Positions 15,175 to 24,473 of a DNA stretch of 64,000 bases are shown here, piece by piece (position 1 is the stretch's first letter; each line of letters opens with the position of its first letter). A model generated the notes under the pieces. That model was not told where the DNA came from. It was given only the letters and a program-made list of their open reading frames with translations, and searched no databases. Where the stretch lies: NCBI GenBank assembly GCA_021779095.1, contig JAJYBI010000002.1:62001-126000 (forward strand), read 5' to 3'. A program made the position numbers and the translations under genes. The stretch is from Deltaproteobacteria bacterium. GTDB lineage: Bacteria; Desulfobacterota; Desulfuromonadia; Geobacterales; JAJYBI01.

Positions 15175-15209
15175 TTGACAGGGATGTGGCAATTCATATA
15201 TATATGAAT
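15175..15209 (+). promoter_or_regulatory. Promoter with 18-bp perfect palindrome over the -10 region
   Basis: TTGACA at 15175-15180 and TATATA at 15197-15202 (16-bp spacer) form a strong promoter for the gene at 15244. The perfect palindrome ATTCATATATATATGAAT (15192-15209) covers the -10 and start site, a classic position for a repressor. It lies in the divergent gap with the LUD gene. Confidence 0.55.
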
Positions 15210-15243
15210 GCGCAGAACGAATTCGCGTACCGAAAGGATCATC

Positions 15244-16032
15244 ATGAGATATGCGCATCTTCCGATTATCGGCATCCTGCTGGCGCTTCCCGCCGCCGGG
15301 TTCTGCCAGACCGCCCCGCACAGTGCACCCGCGGCGGCACCGCACGGCACATCCGCCCCCCACGCCGCTACTGCACCGGAGCATAGCTCCGGATCTGGTC
15401 TCGAACCAGCGGTCTCCGGCAAGGTACTCCAGACGATGAACAGCGGCGGCTACAGCTACGTGCTGGTGAGAAAGGCGGACGGCAAGGTGGTCTGGCTCGC
15501 CATGTCCCAGGCCGATATCGTCGTCGGCGAGGATATGACCTTCGCCCCGGGGATGACAATGCACGACTTCCCGAGCAAGACCCTGAAGCGCACCTTCAAG
15601 GAGATCGTCTTCACCAACGGCCCCATTGCCGGACCGGCCGCCCCGAAGGGAGCGCAGAAGTCGCCCGGCAGCAAGGGGGCGGCGGTGAAGTCGCACGAAA
15701 AGATCAAGGTCGCCAAGGCCACCGGCAAGCACGCCTACCGGATCGCCGACATCCACCGTCTGCGGATCGAGCTGCACAAGCGCCCCGTTACCGTGAGAGG
15801 GAAGGTTGTGAAGGTATCCGCCGGGATCATGGACCGCAACTGGATCCATATACAGGACGGCACCGGCGACCCGAAGAAGGGGACCAACGATCTGGTGGTC
15901 ACCTCGAAGACGGCCCTGCCGTCGGTGGGCGACGTTGTGACGGTAAAGGGAACCGTCTACAAGGACAAGAACTTCGGTGCGAATTACAAGTACGATGTCA
16001 TCATCGAGGACGCGGACGTCACCATAAACTGA
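15244..16032 (+). CDS. Exported protein with two OB-fold-like domains
   Basis: The 262-residue protein has signal peptide MRYAHLPIIGILLALPAAGFC, a low-complexity Ala/Pro/His region, a first domain (GKVLQTMNSGGYSYVLVRK to about 125), a Lys/Ala-rich linker and a second domain (TVRGKVVKVSAGIMDRNWIHIQDGTGD onwards). The second resembles the OB-fold nucleic-acid or oligosaccharide-binding domains seen in secreted proteins of delta-proteobacteria. The first has similar strand spacing (VLQT..SYVLVRK..VVWLA). No catalytic motif is seen. The ATG at 15244 follows AAAGGA; an upstream in-frame ATG would overlap the promoter palindrome. It is monocistronic with a strong terminator. Confidence 0.75.
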   Translation: MRYAHLPIIGILLALPAAGFCQTAPHSAPAAAPHGTSAPHAATAPEHSSGSGLEPAVSGKVLQTMNSGGYSYVLVRKADGKVVWLAMSQADIVVGEDMTFAPGMTMHDFPSKTLKRTFKEIVFTNGPIAGPAAPKGAQKSPGSKGAAVKSHEKIKVAKATGKHAYRIADIHRLRIELHKRPVTVRGKVVKVSAGIMDRNWIHIQDGTGDPKKGTNDLVVTSKTALPSVGDVVTVKGTVYKDKNFGANYKYDVIIEDADVTIN

Positions 16033-16056
16033 CGCTCTCCGCCCTCGTTGCGACGC

Positions 16057-16089
16057 AAAAGGGCCTCCCTGCCGGGAGGCCCTTTTTTT
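16057..16089. terminator. Bidirectional intrinsic terminator
   Basis: Hairpin GGGCCTCCCTGCCGGGAGGCCC (16061-16082) has AAAA on one side and seven T on the other. It sits between the convergent OB-fold gene and gpmI. Confidence 0.9.
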
Positions 16090-16114
16090 GTGCGCTACCG
16101 CCGGAGCTGCCGGA

Positions 16115-17659
16115 CTACTTCGCGAGCAGGCTCATGCCGGTCATCTCCGCAGGCACGGGGATGCCGAGCATCTCCAGCATCGTGGGAGCGATGTCTGCCA
16201 GCCGCCCCCCCTCCCTAAGCGTTGCCTCCTTCCGGCTGTCGTCCACGAGGACGAGCCAGACGGGGTTGCAGGTGTGGGCCGTGTGGGGACCGTTATGCTC
16301 CGCGTCCCACATCTGGTCCGCGTTGCCGTGGTCGGCGGTGATGAGCGCGGCTCCCCCCTTTTCGCGCACCTTCGCGATGAGCCTGCCGACGCAGGCGTCC
16401 ACCGCCTCCACCGCCTTCACCGCCGCCGGCACGACGCCGGTGTGCCCCACCATGTCGCAGTTGGCGAAGTTGAGGACGATCACGTCGTAACGGTCCTGGT
16501 CGAGCCGGGCAAGCAGTTCGTCGGTGACGAGGTAGGCGCTCATCTCCGGCTTCTGGTCGTAGGTGGCGACCTCCTTGGGAGACGGCACGAGGCAGCGCTC
16601 CTCGCCGGGGAACGGCTCCTCCACCCCGCCGTTGAAGAAGAAGGTGATGTGGGCATACTTCTCCGTCTCGGCGATCCTAAGCTGGGTCCGGCCGTTCTCC
16701 GCAAGCACCTCCCCCAGGATGTGCGTGAGCTGCTCCGGACCGAAAGCGATGGGGAGCCCGAAGGTGGCATCATACTCGGTCATGCAGACGTAAGCGGAAA
16801 GCGCCGGCCGCTGCCGCCGCTCGAAACCGGGACAGTCGGAAAGCGCCAGCGCCCGGGTGATCTCCCGCGCCCGGTCGGAACGGAAGTTGAAGAAGATGAC
16901 GCCGTCGCCGTCCTTTACCGTTCCCACCGGTGCGCCATCACGGACGATCACCGCCGGTTCCACGAACTCGTCGTTCACCCCGGCATCGTAGCTCTGCGCT
17001 ATCGCATCGGCGGAACCGTCCCGACGGTTCCCCTCTCCCCGCACCATGGCGTTGTAGGCCCGCGCCACGCGTTCCCACCGGTTGTCACGGTCCATGGCGT
17101 AGTAGCGGCCGATGACCGTCGCCGTCCGGCCGACGCCGATGCGGGCCATCTCCGTCTCCAGCTGCGCCAGGTAGTCGGCACCGCTCTGGGGCGGGGTGTC
17201 CCGGCCGTCCAAGAGGGCGTGGACGAAGACCTCCGTCAGCCCCTCCCTCTTCGCCAGTTCCAGCAGACCGTACAGGTGGGTATTGTGGGAATGGACCCCG
17301 CCGTCGGAGAGAAGTCCCGCCAGGTGCAGCCGGCCGCCGGCCGCCTTCGCCTTTCGGATGCAGTCCAGGAGCACCGGATTCGTGAAGAAGTCGCCGTCGG
17401 CGATCGCCTTGGAGATGCGGGTCAGATCCTGGTAGACCACCCGGCCGGCACCGATATTCAGGTGCCCCACCTCCGAGTTCCCCATCTGGCCGTCGGGCAG
17501 CCCCACCGCCATGCCAGAGGTCTGGATCGGGACGTGGGGATACTCGGCGAGAAGACCGGTCAGGTTGGGGGTCCGCGCCATGGCGATGGCGTTGTTCTCA
17601 CGCGACGGGTTGATCCCCCAGCCGTCGAGGATCATCAGGAGCAGCGGCTTCTTCGGCAT
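16115..17659 (-). CDS. gpmI: 2,3-bisphosphoglycerate-independent phosphoglycerate mutase
   Basis: This enzyme interconverts 3- and 2-phosphoglycerate in glycolysis and gluconeogenesis, using two metal ions and a phosphoserine intermediate. The 514-residue length is typical. N-terminal [12 protein letters not shown] carries the first metal Asp, [15 protein letters not shown] holds the catalytic Ser, and the C-terminal metal sites are in [12 protein letters not shown] and [10 protein letters not shown]. The start ATG is preceded by GGGAGGA; the frame stays open upstream only because it reads through repeat B. It is the last gene of the rplU-to-gpmI minus-strand block and is separated from rlmH by a repeat B element. 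Confidence 0.97.
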   Translation of the reverse strand: MPKKPLLLMILDGWGINPSRENNAIAMARTPNLTGLLAEYPHVPIQTSGMAVGLPDGQMGNSEVGHLNIGAGRVVYQDLTRISKAIADGDFFTNPVLLDCIRKAKAAGGRLHLAGLLSDGGVHSHNTHLYGLLELAKREGLTEVFVHALLDGRDTPPQSGADYLAQLETEMARIGVGRTATVIGRYYAMDRDNRWERVARAYNAMVRGEGNRRDGSADAIAQSYDAGVNDEFVEPAVIVRDGAPVGTVKDGDGVIFFNFRSDRAREITRALALSDCPGFERRQRPALSAYVCMTEYDATFGLPIAFGPEQLTHILGEVLAENGRTQLRIAETEKYAHITFFFNGGVEEPFPGEERCLVPSPKEVATYDQKPEMSAYLVTDELLARLDQDRYDVIVLNFANCDMVGHTGVVPAAVKAVEAVDACVGRLIAKVREKGGAALITADHGNADQMWDAEHNGPHTAHTCNPVWLVLVDDSRKEATLREGGRLADIAPTMLEMLGIPVPAEMTGMSLLAK

Positions 17660-17681
17660 TCCATCCTCCCTAGTTAACATC

Positions 17682-17871
17682 TGCCACAGAGACACGGAGA
17701 CACAGAGAAAAGCTGAAAGGCAACGGGACGCAGAAAATACGGAAACATCGGGTCGAGGCGGATCAACCAAAACCAACATTGAGGTGCTGACAGCTTTTAG
17801 CCTGATCCGTTTTTTCAGATTTGATCTGCGTCCAATTCAGATTTTAAGATTTTCTCTGCGTCTCTGTGGCA
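17682..17871. repeat. Repeat B element (MITE-like), rlmH-gpmI gap
   Basis: The ends are inverted: TGCCACAGAGACACGGAGAC at the left, TTTTCTCTGCGTCTCTGTGGCA at the right. Inside is a second, diverged inverted pair (GGCGGATCAA..; ..CTGATCCGTTTTTTCAGA). About 190 bp, no coding capacity. Near-identical layout is found at 19382 and 41145. Its intra-operon position means it is probably transcribed as a long hairpin. Confidence 0.8.
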
Positions 17872-17876
17872 AAGAA

Positions 17877-18338
17877 TCAGTGATGATACGGTTCCTTATT
17901 CAGGATGGTGAAACCGCGGTAGATCTGCTCCAGGAGGAACGGCCGCACCATCTGGTGGGTGAAGGTCATGGGGGAGAGGGAGATGCTCCGGTGGGCCTGC
18001 GCCCGGAAACCGTCGGAAAAACCGTAGGCGCCGCCGATGGCGAAGACGAGGTCGCCGGTGCCGCCGTCCCGTTCCTTCTCCAGGAACGCGGCGAACTGCA
18101 CGGAGGTGAGCCGGTCACCGATTTCGTCCAGGAGCACCAGCCGGGCGTTTTTGGGGAGGAGCTTCGCCAGCCGGGCGCATTCCGCCTCGCGTCCCGCCGC
18201 CGCCTGCGCCCCCTTTTCCTCCTTTGCCTCGCCGATCTCCAGCGGGCAGTACCGCCTGATCCGGCCGGCGTACTCGTCGATCCCCCGCCGGACCCACTCC
18301 TCCTGGGTCTTGCCGACCCAGAGGACCTTCAGCCTCAC
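17877..18338 (-). CDS. rlmH: 23S rRNA (pseudouridine-1915-N3)-methyltransferase RlmH
   Basis: This SPOUT-class methyltransferase modifies pseudouridine 1915 in helix 69 of 23S rRNA. The 153-residue length fits the family. Motifs: RLKVLWVGKTQEEW at the start, LVLLDEIGDRLTSVQFA, the knot region DLVFAIGGAYGFSDGF and the C-terminal SLSPMTFTHQMVRPFLLEQIYR. The GTG at 18338 overlaps the rsfS stop by four bases (GTGA), so translation is coupled. The order rsfS-rlmH is widespread in bacteria. Confidence 0.95.
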   Translation of the reverse strand: MRLKVLWVGKTQEEWVRRGIDEYAGRIRRYCPLEIGEAKEEKGAQAAAGREAECARLAKLLPKNARLVLLDEIGDRLTSVQFAAFLEKERDGGTGDLVFAIGGAYGFSDGFRAQAHRSISLSPMTFTHQMVRPFLLEQIYRGFTILNKEPYHH

Positions 18339-18721
18339 GCGCCTTTGCCTTCCCAGAGGAACTCCGCCGGGATCTCGACCGGAGTCGCCCGGGACCAGAG
18401 GTCGTCCAGGTCGTAGTAGCGCCGGACCTCCTGCTGGAATACGTGGACGATGACGTCGCCGTAGTCGATGACCGCCCATTTCCCTTCCTGCTCCCCTTCC
18501 AGGTCCAGCGGCTTGCCGAACTTCTTCAGCCCCTTGCGCACCGAGTCCACGATGGCCTGCACCTGCCGGTCCGACTGGCCGTCCGCCAGCACGAGAAAAT
18601 CGGCGATGGTGGAGATGCGGCCGATCTCCAGGATCTTCACGTTGAGCGCCTTCTTGTCCAGCGCCAGCGCCGCACACTTCACGGCCCGCTCATGGGACGT
18701 CAATACAACTTTTTCAGACAT
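18335..18721 (-). CDS. rsfS: Ribosomal silencing factor RsfS
   Basis: RsfS binds ribosomal protein L14 on the 50S subunit and blocks subunit joining in starved cells. The 128-residue protein shows the family core: ISTIADFLVLADGQSDRQV, GKWAVIDYGDVIVHVF and RRYYDLDDLW. The start ATG lies inside the end of nadD (8-bp overlap) and the stop overlaps rlmH, so nadD-rsfS-rlmH are tightly coupled. Confidence 0.95.
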   Translation of the reverse strand: MSEKVVLTSHERAVKCAALALDKKALNVKILEIGRISTIADFLVLADGQSDRQVQAIVDSVRKGLKKFGKPLDLEGEQEGKWAVIDYGDVIVHVFQQEVRRYYDLDDLWSRATPVEIPAEFLWEGKGA

Positions 18722-19361
18722 TGCGATATAACCCCTGTTCCTTGATATATGCTTCTACTGCGTCCGGCACCAGGTAGCGGATGGAGGAACCGGCCTCTGC
18801 CAGCTCGCGGATGGCGCTGGAAGAGATATCCAAGAGGACCCCCTCCCGGAAGTAAACCGCATGGCCCGACCGGTGGGAGAGTTGCCGCTCCTGCGGAAGA
18901 TAGCGGAACTCGCCGGCGACATCCGGCGGCAGGGCCGCCACCGGGTCCTCCGTGCCGGTCCCCGGCCGCTCCATCACCACGATGTTGCAGCAGGCAAAGA
19001 TGCCGGCGTAGTCGTGCCACAGCCCCATATCCACGTACGAATCGCTGCCGACGATGAAGTAGAACTCGTCCTGCGGCCGCTCCCCGGAGAGCGTCCGCAG
19101 GGTGTCGATGGAGTAGGACTTGCCCGGCCGGCGTCCCTCCATGTCGGAGACGCAAAAACGGGGGTTCCCCGCGATCGCCCGCCGCACCATCTCGCAGCGG
19201 ACCTCGAACGGCAGGTCGCCCGCCAGCGGCTTGTGGGGCGGCGTCGCCGCCGGAATGAAGATCACCTCATCCAGATCGAACCGGTCCCTAGCCTCCTCGG
19301 CGATCCGGAGGTGGGCCAGGTGGATGGGATTGAACGTACCGCCGAGTATGCCGATCTTCAC
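18714..19361 (-). CDS. nadD: Nicotinate-nucleotide adenylyltransferase
   Basis: NadD makes deamido-NAD from nicotinate mononucleotide and ATP. The 215-residue protein begins KIGILGGTFNPIHLAHL, the nucleotidyltransferase GxFxPxHxxH motif, and ends with ISSSAIRELAEAGSSIRYLV, the ISSTxIR-type motif. The GTG at 19361 is chosen since the fold starts at the next residue; upstream reading only translates repeat B. It follows proA after a repeat B element and overlaps rsfS. Confidence 0.95.
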   Translation of the reverse strand: MKIGILGGTFNPIHLAHLRIAEEARDRFDLDEVIFIPAATPPHKPLAGDLPFEVRCEMVRRAIAGNPRFCVSDMEGRRPGKSYSIDTLRTLSGERPQDEFYFIVGSDSYVDMGLWHDYAGIFACCNIVVMERPGTGTEDPVAALPPDVAGEFRYLPQERQLSHRSGHAVYFREGVLLDISSSAIRELAEAGSSIRYLVPDAVEAYIKEQGLYRNV

Positions 19362-19381
19362 GCGAAAACCCCTAGAAAAAC

Positions 19382-19549
19382 CTGCCACAGAGACACGGAG
19401 ACACAGAGAGAACCTCAAATCTAAATGGGCGTGTTTCAAATCTGATGAAGAAGATTAGGCTTAGGTTGATCCGACCGAATCCTCAGATTCGCCTTTTCCA
19501 TGAACCATTGTCTTTTGCTTTTCTCTGTGCCTCAGTGTCTCTGTGGCGG
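19382..19549. repeat. Repeat B element (MITE-like), proA-nadD gap
   Basis: Left end TGCCACAGAGACACGGAGAC; right end CTCTGTGCCTCAGTGTCTCTGTGGCG, an inverted match. About 170 bp, no genes. The middle is more diverged than in the copy at 17682. It separates proA from nadD within the minus-strand block. Confidence 0.8.
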
Positions 19550-19553
19550 ATTT

Positions 19554-20810
19554 TCAGCTTCTGACTTGTCCTTCGCCGTAGACGATGAACTTCGTCGTCG
19601 TCAGGTCCTCCAGCCCCATGGGGCCGAAGGAGTGCAGCTTGGTGGTGGAGATGCCGATCTCCGCGCCGAGTCCCAGCTGTCCCCCGTCGGAGAAGCGGGT
19701 GGAGGCGTTCACCATGACGACGCTGGAGTTCACCTCGCGGATGAACCGCTGGGCGTTGCCGTAGTCCGACGTGACGATGGATTCCGTGTGCAGCGAGCAG
19801 TACCGGTTGATGTGGTCGATGGCGTCGTCCATGTCGTCCACCACCTTGCAGGCGAGGATCAGGTCGAGGAATTCCGCGGCCCAGTCCTCCTCCGTCGCGG
19901 CCTTCGCACCGGGAGCGAACTGGCGGAACGCCTCGTCGCCCCTGAGCTCCACCTTCAGCTGTGTCAGCGTCTCGGCGATGCGGGGGATGAAGGTCTCCGC
20001 CACCTCCTTGTGCACCAGGAGCGTCTCCAGGGCGTTGCAGACGCCGGGTCGCTGGGTCTTGGCGTTCACGATGATCCGCTCCGCCATGTCGTAGTCGGCG
20101 GTGGCGTCCACGAACAGGTGGCAGACCCCCTTGTAATGCTTGATAACCGGGATCTTGGAGTGCTCCACCACGAACCGGATCAGGCTCTCGCCACCGCGGG
20201 GGATGATCAGGTCGATGGACTCCTCCTGCTTCAGCATCTCCAAAACGCCTTCCCGCTCCGTGAACGGTATCACCGACAGGGCGGCAACGGGGATGCCGGC
20301 CTTCGCCATCTCACCCTGCAGGATGGCGGCGATCGCCCGGTTGGAGTGGATCGCCTCGGAGCCACCGCGCAGGATGACGGCGTTCCCCGCCTTGAGGCAA
20401 AGCGCCGCCGCGTCGGCGGTCACGTTGGGACGCGCCTCGTAGATGATGCCGATGACCCCGAGCGGAATCCGCATCTTGCCGACCATGAGGCCGTTGGGGC
20501 GCTTCCACATCCGCGTCACTTCGCCCGTCGGGTCGGGAAGTGCCGCCACCTCCCTGAGACCGTCGGCCATCCCGCCGATCCGCTTCTCGTCCAGCATGAG
20601 CCGGTCCAGCATGGCGTCGGAAAGCCCCTTCTGCCGTCCAGCGGCCAGGTCCTTCCCGTTCTCCTCGATCAGCTGCGGCGCGGCGGCCACGAGGGCATCG
20701 GCCATGGCGAGGAGGAGGTCGTTCTTCACCCCGGTGGAGAGCTTGGCCATGGCGATGGACGCCTGCCGGGCATCGACGGCGATCTTTCGAATCTGTTCGG
20801 CTATGGTCAT
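19554..20810 (-). CDS. proA: Gamma-glutamyl phosphate reductase
   Basis: ProA performs the second step of proline synthesis, NADPH-dependent reduction of glutamyl-5-phosphate to the semialdehyde. The 418-residue protein belongs to the aldehyde dehydrogenase superfamily: [52 protein letters not shown] with the catalytic cysteine, and [15 protein letters not shown] near the end. It works with ProB, encoded about 600 bp upstream; normally the two genes are adjacent, but an AT-rich cassette now separates them. Confidence 0.97.
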   Translation of the reverse strand: MTIAEQIRKIAVDARQASIAMAKLSTGVKNDLLLAMADALVAAAPQLIEENGKDLAAGRQKGLSDAMLDRLMLDEKRIGGMADGLREVAALPDPTGEVTRMWKRPNGLMVGKMRIPLGVIGIIYEARPNVTADAAALCLKAGNAVILRGGSEAIHSNRAIAAILQGEMAKAGIPVAALSVIPFTEREGVLEMLKQEESIDLIIPRGGESLIRFVVEHSKIPVIKHYKGVCHLFVDATADYDMAERIIVNAKTQRPGVCNALETLLVHKEVAETFIPRIAETLTQLKVELRGDEAFRQFAPGAKAATEEDWAAEFLDLILACKVVDDMDDAIDHINRYCSLHTESIVTSDYGNAQRFIREVNSSVVMVNASTRFSDGGQLGLGAEIGISTTKLHSFGPMGLEDLTTTKFIVYGEGQVRS

Positions 20811-20835
20811 GGAAAAACCTCCTCTAAACCCTTTA

Positions 20836-21333
20836 TTAACAGGATGGACAGGATAAAGCCTGAAGGCTTAATAGGCCACGGAAAAGGCGGAAAAATCGGA
20901 TAACGACGGATCTAAATTTTCATCAAACTGCGCTACCCCGTTTTTGCTCTTGAATCGACTACTATAAACGTACAACTTACCGCGGAAATAAATATCCAAC
21001 ACATGATGAACTTTCTAAAAACGACAATGCCACTATCCAATACTTCATCCGAGCTTCGCCTGAGTTCCAGATTTTTTAATGCATACAGCTTTACTTTATT
21101 AATATCAGTTTCGTTTCTAACATTATCAATCTGCTTGTTATATGCTTGAGAAGAAATTGCGAAGGGTGGAAGATCATACAGCAAAATGCATATTCCCAAA
21201 ATAATACTTCCTACATTCAATACCAATAAAGTCCAGAAGGTACTTTTTTTCATCATCCCCTCCGCAATGTCAATTATCTCCCGTCAAATCCGCCTTGATC
21301 AGAATATTCCGCCTTTTCCGCGTACTATTAAAG
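20836..21333. mobile_element. Inverted-repeat-bounded cassette between proB and proA
   Basis: The left side has TTAACAGGATGGACAGGAT (20836-20854), the same core as the nuoM/nuoN cassette arm, followed by CTTAATAG..CGGAAAAGGCGGA (20867-20891). The right side (21308-21333) carries the inverted partner, CTTTAATAG..CGGAAAAGGCGGA, with a 13-bp identical core. Beyond it, to about 21400, ATCCGTG-type units continue. One AT-rich gene lies between the arms. The inner motif is shared with repeat B elements (compare 41170-41240). Confidence 0.55.
20933..21256 (-). CDS. AT-rich orphan gene, small two-helix membrane protein
   Basis: The 107-residue protein has two hydrophobic helices, about 8-27 (LVLNVGSIILGICILLYDL region) and about 80-99 (IMCWIFISAVSCTFIVV), around a charged helical loop with NKQIDNVRNETDINKVKLYA. 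The layout, helix-loop-helix of about 100 residues, is the same as the repaired product of the gene at 1413, although the sequences are not obviously homologous. No family is recognised. Codon use is AT-rich while proA and proB are GC-rich. It has the same orientation as the operon. Confidence 0.6.
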   Translation of the reverse strand: MMKKSTFWTLLVLNVGSIILGICILLYDLPPFAISSQAYNKQIDNVRNETDINKVKLYALKNLELRRSSDEVLDSGIVVFRKFIMCWIFISAVSCTFIVVDSRAKTG

Positions 21334-21404
21334 ATTCTCGCCTTTAAAATCCGTGTTCATCCGTGCAAATCAGATTTTATCCGTGTGCTATTGCTCTTGA
21401 CGTT

Positions 21405-22526
21405 TCACAACACCACCAGGTTGTCCCGGTGAATGATCTCGTCACTGTACCGGTACCCCAGGATCTCCTCGATCTCCCCGCTCTTGTGGCCGAGGATCTT
21501 GCCGATCTCCTCGCCGGAGTAGTCCACGATCCCCCGGGCGAACTCGGTGCCGTCCGGGGCGCAGACCCGCACGCAGTCGCCGCGGGAGAACTTCCCCTCC
21601 ACCCCGGTGATCCCCGACGGCAGGAGGCTTCTGCCGTGCCGGGCCAGGACCTGGTGGGCGCCGGCGTCCAGGATGATCCGGCCGGTGGGACGCAGGGTAT
21701 GGGCGATCCAGTGCTTGCGCCGGTTGAGGCTCTCGTGGGCCGGCAGGAACAGGGTGCCGATCTCCTCCCCCTCGAACGCCCCGGTCAGGTTACCGGCGAT
21801 GCGGCCGTTGAGCATGACCGTGGCGACGCCGAACTGCCCCGCCTTCTTGGCGGCGGCGATCTTGGTGGCCATGCCGCCGGTGCCGACGGAAGAACCGGTG
21901 TCGCCCGCCGCCTGCTCCACCTCGCGGGTGATGGCCTTGACCAGCGGCACGAGCCGGGCGTCGGGGTATTTCCGCGGGTCGGCGTCGTAGTAGCCGTCGA
22001 TGTCGGTCATGATGACCAGCAGGTGCGCCTCCACGAGGCTCGTCACCAGGGCGGAGAGGTTGTCGTTGTCGCCGAACTTGATCTCGTCCACCACGACGGT
22101 GTCGTTCTCGTTGATGACCGGAACGATGCCGCAGGCAAGGAGTGTATCCAGGGTGGCGCGGGCGTTCTGGAACCGCTGCCGGTTCGCCAGGTCCTCGCGG
22201 GTGAGGAGAATCTGGGCCACCGTGAGCCCGTGCGTCGCGAAAGCGTCCTCGTAGGCGCGCATGAGCCGCGACTGGCCGATGGCGGCCGCCGCCTGCTTCT
22301 GGGGAATGGTCCGGGGGCGGTCGCCGAGCCCCAGCTCGCGTCGACCGGCGGCCACGGCGCCGGAGGAGACGAGGATCACCTCGCGGCCGTCCGCCCGCAT
22401 CTGCGCGATCTCCGCCGCGAGCCCGCCGATGAGCGCCGTGTCCAGGCCGTTCTCCGGGGAGGCGAGCACACGACTGCCGATCTTCACGACGACCCGCTTT
22501 ACCTTTTTGAGAATTTCTCTACGCAT
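21405..22526 (-). CDS. proB: Glutamate 5-kinase
   Basis: ProB phosphorylates glutamate in the first, feedback-regulated step of proline synthesis. The 373-residue protein has an amino acid kinase domain ([55 protein letters not shown]) and a C-terminal PUA domain ([14 protein letters not shown] onwards), the normal two-domain form. The start MRREILKK is chosen as the usual N-terminus. It follows obg by about 70 bp on the minus strand. Confidence 0.97.
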   Translation of the reverse strand: MRREILKKVKRVVVKIGSRVLASPENGLDTALIGGLAAEIAQMRADGREVILVSSGAVAAGRRELGLGDRPRTIPQKQAAAAIGQSRLMRAYEDAFATHGLTVAQILLTREDLANRQRFQNARATLDTLLACGIVPVINENDTVVVDEIKFGDNDNLSALVTSLVEAHLLVIMTDIDGYYDADPRKYPDARLVPLVKAITREVEQAAGDTGSSVGTGGMATKIAAAKKAGQFGVATVMLNGRIAGNLTGAFEGEEIGTLFLPAHESLNRRKHWIAHTLRPTGRIILDAGAHQVLARHGRSLLPSGITGVEGKFSRGDCVRVCAPDGTEFARGIVDYSGEEIGKILGHKSGEIEEILGYRYSDEIIHRDNLVVL

Positions 22527-22598
22527 GGAACGCTTTCCGTCCGATCTGTCAGTGAAAGCCGTGCCGGATTGTACCACCGCCGGTACGCTCCCGGCAAC

Positions 22599-23696
<1,098 letters not shown>

Positions 23697-23954
23697 CTAG
23701 TTGGCGGGGTAGACGGAGACCTTCTTCCGGTCCCGGCCGAGCCGTTCGAACTTCACGATACCGTCGACGAGAGCGAACAGGGTGTAGTCCTTGCCGCAGC
23801 CCACGTTGGTGCCCGGGTGGATCTTGGTCCCGCGCTGACGGTAGATGATGTTGCCGGCCTTGACGGTTTCGCCGCCGAACTTCTTGCAACCGAGTCGCTG
23901 GCCGTCAGAATCACGACCGTTCCGTGAACTGCCGACCCCTTTCTTGTGTGCCAT
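23697..23954 (-). CDS. rpmA: 50S ribosomal protein L27
   Basis: The 85-residue protein starts [20 protein letters not shown], the canonical L27 N-terminus reaching the peptidyl transferase centre, and contains [20 protein letters not shown]. No cleavable leader as in Firmicutes. It lies 29 bp after rplU. Confidence 0.98.
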   Translation of the reverse strand: MAHKKGVGSSRNGRDSDGQRLGCKKFGGETVKAGNIIYRQRGTKIHPGTNVGCGKDYTLFALVDGIVKFERLGRDRKKVSVYPAN

Positions 23955-23983
23955 GGTACTATCTCCTTGATCAGGTCAAACTA

Positions 23984-24292
23984 TCAGGCGTTGATCTTCT
24001 CGATCCTGAGGATCGTTCTGAGTTGACGGTGCCCGTTCAGTTTCCTGGTATTCTTTCTCCGCTTATGCTTGAATACAAGAATCTTCTTGTCCTTACCCTG
24101 CTCGACAATCTTGCCGACCACGGTAGCACTGGGCACTAACGGTGTTCCGATTTTGACCGTATCGCCGCCAACCATCAGGACTTCGCTGAGTTCCACGGTA
24201 TCGCCTACCGCCCCCTCAAGCTTCTCGACTTTCAGAAAGTCGCCCTCGGAAACTTTGTACTGCTTCCCTCCGGTTTTGACAACTGCGTACAT
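23984..24292 (-). CDS. rplU: 50S ribosomal protein L21
   Basis: The 102-residue protein has MYAVVKTGGKQYKVSEGD, the L21 hallmark, and C-terminal FKHKRRKNTRKLNGHRQ, which binds 23S rRNA. First gene of the minus-strand block, with a strong promoter upstream (24334-24362) and AAGGTGG before the ATG. Confidence 0.98.
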   Translation of the reverse strand: MYAVVKTGGKQYKVSEGDFLKVEKLEGAVGDTVELSEVLMVGGDTVKIGTPLVPSATVVGKIVEQGKDKKILVFKHKRRKNTRKLNGHRQLRTILRIEKINA

Positions 24293-24333
24293 GCTTCTTC
24301 ACCACCTTTGCGCTATTTTTAGATGAGCGTGAG

Positions 24334-24362
24334 AAAATACCCCGTTTTCAAGCAACAGTCAA
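24334..24362 (-). promoter_or_regulatory. Strong sigma-70-type promoter of rplU
   Basis: On the minus strand TTGACT (24357-24362), a 17-bp spacer and TATTTT (24334-24339) lie about 40 bp before the rplU start. Suits a ribosomal protein operon. Confidence 0.7.
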
Positions 24363-24473
24363 GAAGTTTTTCCAAGCCGGTTTTCAGGCTTTCGCACCGT
24401 GCCTTTGGTTGACAGCGATTGGCCGCAGGCACTACTATGGAGGAAAACTGCCGACACGGTACACGGGGTACGC

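Noticed and set aside
17660..17779. N-terminal extension of GpmI
   Set aside because: The extra residues come from repeat B and a good ribosome-binding site precedes the inner ATG. The same applies to the extension of NadD at 19362-19439.
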